Assembly (NCBI GenBank): GCA_905221605.1
Contig: CAJNDS010000312.1
Location: 103,501-167,500 of the forward strand
Origin: Symbiodinium natans
Taxonomy: Eukaryota; Sar; Dinophyceae; Suessiales; Symbiodiniaceae
Length of the DNA stretch: 64,000 bases
Direction: 5' to 3'
Below the pieces are notes generated by a model, which was not told the origin of the DNA, did no database searches, and was given only the letters and a program-made list of their open reading frames with translations. This document shows, piece after piece, positions 38,394 to 48,200 of the stretch (positions are counted from its first letter, which is position 1; each line of letters begins with the position of its first letter). The position numbers and the translations under genes were made by a program.

Positions 38394-38596
38394 TTTCGTT
38401 TTCGGGCCGCATGTCGTCTTCGGGGTCGGATTTCGTCTTCGGGGCCAAATTGGACCGACTTTCGTCCTTGGGGCCGAATTTCGTCTTCGGGGCTGCATTT
38501 CGTCTTCGGGGCCGAATTTGGGTCTTCGGGCCGATTTCCGTCTTCGGGCCGAATTTCTTCTTCGGGGCCGAATTTTGACTTCGGGGCCCAATTTCC
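38394..38596 (+). repeat. 19-bp GC-rich minisatellite
   Basis: About ten imperfect units around TCTTCGGGGCCGAATTTCG, with unit length varying from 18 to 29 bases. Confidence 0.9.
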
Positions 38597-40813
38597 CCCC
38601 TGTGTTGGACAAGTGCTGGGGCCGATGCAATGCTCGATTACAGCTGTGAGAGTGTTGGGAGCTGTCGTTCCATCCGATTCTTAGCACGGCTTTTGAAAGT
38701 TGCCCATCAGATTAAGAGATAGTTTTCTCCTTGGTGTGTTACTACTGTTCGGACTCACTACCGAGGTCCGTTGGGTTGTGAACTCGGAGTGACAGCTCCG
38801 CAACTCCGAAAGCCTACATGCACAGGACCCATGGAACGCGCCAGTCCACTGTAAGCACTGGTCTCAATCAACATCTACAGGGCCTACACTCTCGTAACAC
38901 CTATATTACTACAACCTCCAGCAGCAAAGTGCTTTCTCGAAACCCGTTCGACCCAACTCGGTGTCGCGGTAAGGGTGCGACTGCTGCGGGGCGTGTCAGG
39001 TGTGTTGAAGCCTGAAAGGAAGCATCTGCATGTCTGATGTTGGGACATGTCCAGAGGTAAACTTGTTGCCAGCCGTTCATTCAGTGTACTAAGACGTCTT
39101 CTAAGTTGACAGTGCACAGCTGGGTTAGGATCTGGATTTGGCTTCAGGGCCTAGGGGGACACATGGATCGTTCCGTATTCTTTTTCGTGGGCTTGCAAAG
39201 ACAAGGCTTTGGACTCAAGGCCAAAACCTTTCCAAGGACTTTGCAAATAGCCTAAATCACTAAGCCCTGATCGGGAGGCCGCAATACTCAATCATGTTAA
39301 TGTGATGTCAATGTCATTGCCTGGGCAACTGGGTAACTGGGTTGGGCATTAAGAATTAGCCCCTTTCTCTCAAGCTTTAGGTTTATGGCACGTAGCTACA
39401 AAAGCAAGTAGTGATGTCATGGTTAGACAGAAGTCGCTTTGAAGTGCATACACTGTGAATCATACACTCTACTTCAAGATGAGGACAGAAATGCGCCTGA
39501 AGCACGCTGCTCTGCTGAGCTGCCACCAGGTGAGTCGGGCTTGTCCTGTTCCGGATCAGGGATGAGAAATCAAACAGTCCGGTTCTGCTGATGTAAATAA
39601 ATATTAAATATTTATATGCACCAGAAAAGCTGGGTTGGTGGTGGTGTCGGACTGGCGGGGCTGCAGACTGGACTCAAGTGACTCAAGACTCGAGGGACAG
39701 TGGGGTACCTGAGCTGCGAAATCCCAGTTTGCACATCTTGTCTGCATCGCGAACACATGCCAGCGGAGCGCTACCGACTGCAGATGAGCCCATCAGGGAA
39801 CTGGCCAGGATGTCAAACCTGCGCTCAATGAACCAATGAACTGTGGACTGTGGCTCCTGACTCAGCAACTGCTACAACCATGTACTACGCATGGGCGGCA
39901 AGATTCCAACGCATGTTGACGTAGAGGCTGAAGCTGTGTCGTGCACTTGCGCTGAGGCTCAGGTCTAAGGTTGCTCGAGATAGTTGGCACAAGGAGCTGC
40001 TGGTGGTTCAGCATGGTTCAGCATGTTCAGCCATAAATACCCACACCATCCCAAAGCCCAAAACCCCCGCTTTCCACAATATGCCAAGCCACTGCAAGCC
40101 CTCTTACTCAAGTGACAAGGACCCCGTCAGCACCCGAAGGGGGACATGTAGCCACTATGAAGCCGAACTCCCGTGGACGAGGACTCCGCTGAAGTCAACT
40201 CGACACTAGCAGTCACTAGCAACCCTTCAGAACCTCTTCGATGCCATGCTAATGGTGGGCCGCCGATCTGCATCGCGAACCAGCAGATACCTGAACTGGT
40301 AAGATCAGCACAGAAGCTTTCCGAACATCAGCCTTGGGACATTCAGATGGCCACAGAACACACACACATTCTGGCCAGCCAGTCGGGTTGCCCATTGCGC
40401 AGTGGGAGTCCCACACAAGAGCAGAAGTTCATGCGAACGAGAACAGCTGCTCCCACAGATCTCTTCCATAGGAAGCCCAATGACAGTCAAAAACAGCACT
40501 CCAATAATTCCTTCCACGAATATTGCTTTGTAGAGAAAGCTGCTGAGTCGTCGACTACATTGATACACGGGACTGGATTAATGAAACAATTATTCGGCTC
40601 AGTTTGGCCGATCGCCTTCTAGCAAGACTACCAGGCTGCAGCCAGCACCCGCAGGCCTGAGCAATTAAACGGTGTCAAAATAAAACAAACATGTTGCGCC
40701 ATTCGTTGTTGTTTGAGAATCTCGCCTTTATGATTGACTAGGCTGACTAGGCTCTGTAATCAATTGGCCAGGGCTGGACACCTGTTGGACAGACCCGAGT
40801 CAGAAGTAAGCAC

Positions 40814-41057
40814 GAGATGGCACCGACACATAGCAGTGCCTCAAACAATGCTTCCTGGAAGGTAGCCCGCGGACCACCGAAAATGCAATGATAAATGCGG
40901 CGGCAATAGAGAACCGGAAACCAAAAACCGAGGCTGGAGGACACCGCTTACAGAACGAGCCCGCAAACAGTGCTTCCCAGCCCACGGGGCACCGAAAAGG
41001 AAATAATAAATAGGGTAGCAATAATACATTCGATCATTGGTTCTGGCGAGGGGGAGT
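40814..41057 (+). repeat. Diverged 122-bp tandem duplication
   Basis: Two copies aligned with a 122-base offset. Shared landmarks are CAA(A/G)... TGCTTCC (40846 and 40968), followed by a CACCGAAAA(T/G)G block and ATAAAT-GG(C/T)-GCAATA. Many substitutions separate them. Confidence 0.6.
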
Positions 41058-42239
41058 AGGTGGGGGCGAAGGGGGCCGCAACAGGTCAAAATGAAGTTTT
41101 GTGTGTGTGTGGGGAGGTTGGGGAGACTCTGTGAGGGCCGGAAAGAATAACTCAATAGATGGCACAGGGCCGGCACAAGCGAAAATGAATTCTGCATGCC
41201 CTGGAAACATAATTTTGCCAGCCCGTCAGCCGGAAGCAAGCAGCCACAGGCCCCGCAAAAAAACACTTTGGGAAGAATAGTTTGCACAGGGCCGAAGGTT
41301 GCAAAACGATGGTTCTACGGCCTCACTGTTTGTTCCTGGCCTTTGCCTTTGCCTTTGCCTTGCTGGGCCTAATTTAGCTTGAGCGTGCCTTCCAAGCTGG
41401 TTGGCAAAGACTTTTTCCTGGCCCCGCACGAGCTGTTTCCTGCAGGCAAAAATGATAACAAATTAGCTAGGGACTCCACTGCGAACCAAGGCAGGACCCC
41501 GCCAAGTGCCGTTTGTTTCAGCCCCGTCAAACTGTTTCGAGGCTCCTCTGGGGGGGTGAGGGCGTTTATTCACCAAAACGTCACATTAGAGAATTAGAGC
41601 AGCAAGTGACCTGAGCTGCAGCATGGGTGCCGCAGATACTCCAGCAGGGGGCCCTTGTTCTCCAAGCGACGCTCGTTAGCCTGCGGAGCTCCGCGCAGCT
41701 GTGTGCACATGCAGATTTTTCGTGCTCAGGGTCAAGGCTTCAAAAGAACGAAACAATTGATTCTGGATGTACCCAAACTTACACCAGCTTCGCCAGAGCG
41801 ACCTTTCATACAGATACTCCAGGCTGCAGCGAAGTGTGCGCAACAGGCTGCAGCGAAGGCGAAGTGTGCGCAACGAACAGCCTTAAGTCTTCACCTGTCA
41901 CCTAGCACCGCGCCTACAAAAATTGACACCCAAAATGGAGGCCCAACTTTTCGCATATGCTCCAGGATACGAAGCAACTGTTGCTTCCACAGTGAAGTGA
42001 CCAAGGAAAACAGCCCAACACACACAGTCCTCGCTGACAACATCCTGTCCGGACTTCCCAGTTGCGCATGCCTGGGCCATCCGCACGGAATATGTTGCGT
42101 GATCACAGGGACCGCAAAACAAAAGAGGAAGCCATCAGCAGCCGCTGGTAGAAAACCTGCCTCTGGCAACTTCACAAAGATCCCCATAATCAGAGAGAAC
42201 TGTTCGGATGGTCACCCATGTCATCCCATGTCAACGCCG

Positions 42240-42269
42240 GGCCGCCCAATGCGTAGCGAAGTCATAATC
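42240..42269 (-). CDS. Possible kinase exon after helix F
   Basis: After CTTGCAG, DYDFATHWAA continues in phase 0 from the helix F exon. Aromatic/acidic residues are normal at this point (LF-x-D-x-DW-x-x-F). The 3' edge and any further C-lobe exons below 42.24 kb were not resolved. LLRILEHMRKVGPP near 41.96-42.0 kb is one possibility. Confidence 0.35.
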
Positions 42270-45200
42270 CTGCAAGCCATCATGCAAGATGCCACACTTT
42301 CCGTGCTTCTTGGTTGGCGTTCAATTTGCAACACTGGACCAATTGGAACACACAACGTCCTCGAACAGAAAGCGGCCAGTCAGCAGCTCAAAGAAGAGGC
42401 AGCCCAGAGACCAAATATCGGCAGCCTGATCACGGTTGCCACCCCGAGTCGAAGGAAATTACAAGTTGCAATATGTTGCAATTGCTCACGCAGATGTGAT
42501 GAGCGCTCCTTTTTCAGTCCGGTGTGCTCCAGGTGTCAGGTGTCCGCATGAACGTGCAGAACCTCATCTCACTTCCTGCTTATACCGTGCTCGGCTACAT
42601 AACTTTTCGAGATTCTCAACCTAATACTTTGATAGAATGGAGGAAACGAGGTCCTTCCTGCAACTAGCTGGGGGCACACAAACAGGATCAGCACCTCGCA
42701 CTGTCAGCGAGAAGCCACATCAGAAAACAATGAGCTTCCGATGGTGTTTCACCACGTCTGGAAGCCACAAGCTCAAGGGTACAATAATCAAGAGTGTTCA
42801 ATATTTACACATGCAAGAACTGATAAAGCCGCCTTCTGGCAAACTCGATGCTAGTCGCGGAACTGAGGGAATCAGCAATGGATTCCGCTGCAAATGTGCT
42901 GCCAGATTCGCCACCATCATCGAGACCGTCGCCTGCGAACTTCAGGCAGACGGATGATCTACTCCGTTTGAATGCTATGGCCACATCACTGGTTGTCAGC
43001 GACGGCCTACGAACTCCAAGATGTGCACAATGGTATCCGGCCTGAGTCCCCAAGTAGTTTGAAAGATGAGTTCTGGAACATGCGCACGACAAAAACAACT
43101 TGACAGCAGCTTCTTGAATCCAAGGTCCTGAGCTTGTGGTCGTGACGAGCGTGGAAGGCAAAAAATCCTTGGTGCTCGTTGCAAGGGCTAAGGACGTTAC
43201 AATGAGTTGTGCAACCTGCGAAAGCACATGCGGAGCTTCATGAAGCCCAGAGCCCTCGAGGTGGAGAGGTTGGTTCTAAGTCATGCCGGGCGATGCTAGG
43301 CTATGTCTTTGCAGTGATTTTCAAAAAAATCCAAATTCAGAAATACATTTCGGCATTCCAAGCGGCTGTGCATGAGCACGCCTTCTACGCTGAGCCACAT
43401 CTCCCTTGGAGCTAGGACTGGTTCGATGCGGTCCTTGGGCATTGGTCATTGGGGGGGGCTGACACATCAGGCTGACGTTCGGCTGACACATCAGAGGGCT
43501 CTGGAATCTCGCGCCCTGCCCTCTGCCCTCTGCCTCTGCACGCTTCTGTGCCAAAAGCCGTTCGAAGGCAAGCCTGGGAATTGACAACGCATTTGATGCG
43601 CGCACTGCTGTGCTGCTTCTTGTGAGAATGTAGTCGTTGTGGCACGGGGCTGTGCGGCTGCGTGCCTACACTTCTGCAGGTACCCCGTCACCCAAGTCAC
43701 CACAATCCATTTCTTTGATGGCTGTTTCTTGCCTCTGCAACATGTCTGTTCGATGCAGACCATGCAGACAGGCAGGATGCAAACAGCACGAGATTGTAGA
43801 TGGCAGACGGGGCGGTTCTGCATGAAATTTCGAACTACGTAAGCTGCTACTCTCTTAGCATTTCCGTCTTCTGCATGAGCTGATTGCTTTGAACTTTGCC
43901 TTGAACCAGGTCTGTTGAGATGTTTTTGGGAAGCTAAGTATGATAAAATGCAGATCGAAGGGGCATGGAGGTGAAGCGTTCAGTGGCCGGCGGGCGGCAA
44001 AACGCTGTGAGCATCTGACCAGGGCAGGTCATGGGTTCATCCACATACATTCACAAGAAAGCTGTGGGAACTCAGTGGGAACAACTCAGACTGGGTAGTC
44101 AAATAAGCCGAGCTAGAGGGTAAGCGGAAATAACTGTCTTGACTCGTGGGATCCCACCGACATTGTCTGGTCGTGTGCACTATATGATAGAGTGCGCACT
44201 ATACCAAGCATCAACTCCCATAGCAAATGAACTTGTATCGATGCACAAGGCCGAGCGATGGCCAGCTTTGAGTCTCGGAGAGTGCCTTTGTGCCTTCATG
44301 TTATCTCATGTTAGTTGCACAAAGTTGCTTCTCGTTGGGGTCTCCAGAGATGCCCGGACCCCGGCAATGCGGGTCCAACAATGCACACGGAACAAGCTTT
44401 GACTTGAAACTCCAAAGGACAGCAGAATGCAGTCGACGACAAACGAGTTCAAGTTGAAACGCATAGATCGCCCCCTTACATCAGCTCATATCAGCTCCCT
44501 CAGATCTACGAAGTTGGAAGCCAACATAGCCGCGACCTGCTTCCTTAGGCTGGGCGCCGGAGATGAGGCCTGCAGGCAAAGTAGGCAACAGGAGAGAGAG
44601 AGAGAGAGAGAGTGATGGAACCCAATTGAAATCTTTACTTCTTCGGTCAGCACAGCAATCCCAAACGCCGATGGTTTGCATCTGCAAGCATCGTAGAAAC
44701 AGTTCGGGGTTCGGGGCGGGGGGGGGTGGTGGTGCAAGTTTCTGAGCGCCAGCCTTCGTGGCGAGAGGCCGCACGTCAAGAAGGACCAGCAAAAAGCGGA
44801 GCAGAGCACCTTCTGCGCAATGGAAAGCCCTTGGTCTTCGCGAGATTCGTGGGCAAGACGCAGCATGGCCAAGAGGCTCCACACACTGAAACAAGCACTT
44901 GTGCCCGTGACGTCCTCGAGGAGTGGCACACAAAGGCAGTAGTACCAACCGCCTTTCGGCTAGTGTCTGTGAATCGCCGAAAAAGAAAACGGGGCCAATG
45001 AAGCCGAAAAGAATGCCGTAGCACAAGGAGATGTACAGATCTCTGCTGCTGCGGGGATCGTCGAGTATATAGAGGGCAGAATGCTCGCAGATGGCATCCC
45101 GAAAACATCCCAAACCACCACCAGCTAAGAGAATGCAAACGCAGATGCCAAAGACAATAAAGACAATGACTGCGGACGGAGTGCGCCTTGTGCTCTGAAG

Positions 45201-48200
45201 TGCTCTGGCCCTCTATCAGGCAAATCAGCAGGGCTCTTTCAGTGCGAATGACACTGGCCAGTAGCATAGGCATGCGGCACGAGCATGGTGACGGACACCA
45301 CCAGATACCAAAGCACCACGTCCAAAGTGAAACATGGCCGTAAGCATGGGGTCTGGCATTGTGTGCCCTGCTTGGACCGCAAGTTTGCTGCAGTACCGAC
45401 GCTCTGGGTTCACTACTACAAGGTGTCGTTGTATGATTAGCTCCACGTGGGACACGGTGTCGCAACCCAGATTGGCGCATGTCCCATTAGTAAAATAGCA
45501 CTGTCGCAACTGTTTAGCCCCTTCCCAACTCTGGGCCATGTCGAAGAGTATGATTGCTGTATATTACTGTAGCACATGCTTTGCTTCTTACATTTATCGT
45601 TACAGTAAATCGGCTTTGTCCCTAGCATTTTGACGTCCATTGCATGGCGATCACACAGCATCAACGACTTCACGACACCACCGAATCATGTGAGTTTCGA
45701 CCCTGCGGACTTACCCAAGTGGCCAGAAACATTCTGTCCAAAGGAGACCTTGCAAACTCCGCGATCTATCACGTGGCCTTGTTGGTGCCGACACGTTTGC
45801 GCCTGTCGTGGGCCTTGGAGTCTCGGCGACTCACCTGGCGCCACGTAGAGATGTTGAGGAACAGGTTGTCCGGGCTTTGGTGCGAGCGCAAGCCTCGAGT
45901 GCATACAGGAGGATTGGAAGTATGCATGAACAGTGGTACTGTTGTTAGATGTTGTTAGGCTGTTGAGCTGCAGCATGTTACCTACATCACCAGCGGCATG
46001 CTGCATCTAAATCTGAGGTTTCGACGCCGGCAAGAACCTACAAAACTTACAAAACCAGTGCAAACTGGGTGGGGACTTTCCAGAACAGGGGAAAAAACAA
46101 CAGGAACACAAGGAGAGAGAGAGAGAGAGGAGAAACAAAAAGACGGAGGCTCTTTGTCTTTGACCCGCCAAAAAAACTGCCCCTTACGAAAAAGAAACGA
46201 AACAGGGTTCTGCATGCCAATACACCCAGCCGGGAACGTGCTGGCGACCTTCTGCATGATAGGCCCTTATGCTGACGTCATGGCCACTCGACCATGGGTG
46301 CTTGTCTTCGATGAGCACACCTTTTATTTTTCTCTGGTGCCTTTGTGTCCGAAAGAGAGCATCATGTACTATCAAGCAGCCCCCTGCGCAACTACCCTGC
46401 CCCTCATGTTACGAATGTACCCGAGGAAATTTGGGAATCTGCGGCCCCTGTGGGCTGCAAACCTGAACCCGCCTAGACACTTAATCATACTTAAACCATC
46501 ATAGGCGGAGATCCAATTGACTCTGAAACCTGCGATGCAAGAACAAGCGAGCATTTGTTGCGAAGTCGAGCTCCAACATCTCGGGACCCTGGCGCATGCA
46601 GAGCTGTTGGGCTGAAGCTTTCGCCGGCGGATGGGTCAGCGTTTCGTCTCATGTGGTCTCACTACACATCACGCTCCATAGGATGCAGGTCCGTGATGAA
46701 GACATCGAGTCGACACGTGCTGCCCATACATCCGCGCTCCCAGGTTAACAACAGTCTCGTAGCGTGAAAGAAATCAAGATCAACTGACATGTGAACGCCG
46801 TGGGGTTGCTGGAGTGAGGAAAGCGACTGCGTATTTCACTCGTGAGGTTGGAAGGCACAACCGCATGTTATCATCACAAGCGCATGGTCAACACAGACAG
46901 CACATAGCCACAATTCGCAGCAGCATAGCCTCATGGACAGCTAAAAACATATGTTCGATTCAATAGTCCGAACATGTCCGAACAATGCAGAAAGTGCAGA
47001 ATGAGCAGAAATGTGTAAGAAATGCGGTTTGTAAAGCATAGACACTTTATGGAATCTTGCAAACACAACTCAGAGTCATGGTGGCGTAGCCCTCCTCAGA
47101 CTGAGGACATCCCAAGACAATTCCATTCAATAGACCACCCAGCAAGTTGACAAACTAAGCCGTCAATTCAGGGGGTTTTCGGAGTGATCCTTAAGTTGTC
47201 GAGGTTGTCCAACAAGTTCCCTCAGATCCTGAAGAGAAAAGCAGTTGGGAGTCTTAAAACCTGGACTGCAGACCCTCGAAGATCAGCGAGGAAATGGATG
47301 AAGGGGTGCGGCGTTGAGCCAGCCAGAAATGTGTGCTCGGTCAGTGTATGAAACCCTTGGATGCAGGTCCAATCAAGCCTCAGAAAAACTCGAGACTACA
47401 GTAAGAGAACCGCTTCAGCCTTCCAAAACATCCACTCGGCATTTCAAGAATCTTGGGCTCCCTGTAGAAATGGCCAAGAACCAAGAAACTGATCTGCACG
47501 GCTACAACACCCATCTTTAAGATTTTAAGAAGTCAAAATGTAAACCTCTCACAGTCACAAAGTGGCTCACCCCCGCAACTTTAACCTGCCTTGATGATCT
47601 CCGTGCCACGGTTGCGCAAGTCCAGCTCGAAGGGGTTCTGTGGGCTTGGGATGGCTTATATAGGGCGCTGAAGAGCTTAGAGCCATGTTTCCTAGACCTA
47701 GAAAGCTTTGTGCTACTTCCAGAGGCTGCTGACTTGACTATGGGGCCCTTAAACCAATTGTGGATATTCTGGATCCTCTCAAAACAACCTTTTGCATCTC
47801 TACCTTGCACTCTACATTACATGCCTCTATGGAGTCTATGGACCGATCCTAAACCGGCCACAGCGTTTGAAACTACAGGGGCAACGCTTGGAGCGAGATG
47901 AGACTGCCATGACCTCCTCCGGCCTCCATCATACGCGACTCGCCAAAGTCGACCAGTGCGATTCGCGGAGCCTGCAAAGCTGCGTTAAGCGGCAAAAGTC
48001 AGCAGTGGAGCAGAAACCAGCGCCAAGCCATCTTGGACGTGTACGATATTGAACTTGACGGATTCCATCGCTCAGATAACGTTCTCCTATGTTCTCCTGC
48101 AGGCTCATTGAAGCTCATGTCTGCAAATGTTAAGAGCTCGAAGGGCATCCCAGGCCTCCTCCAAGCCTTCCGACTCGACGGTGCCATCGTCCTCCGAAAA

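Larger units (their letters stand above)
37861..42239. other. Interval without a supported gene
   Basis: Apart from the listed repeats nothing is recognised. Further C-lobe exons of the minus-strand kinase should fall in the right-hand end (about 41.5-42.2 kb) but were not resolved. Confidence 0.45.

Noticed and set aside
38164-38649. 161-codon plus-strand ORF
   Set aside because: About half of it is the 19-bp minisatellite; the unit length varies, so a conserved repeat protein is unlikely.
41655-42551. 298-codon plus-strand ORF
   Set aside because: It covers the minus-strand kinase exon with AADIWSLGC and has no domain of its own, so it is an antisense shadow.
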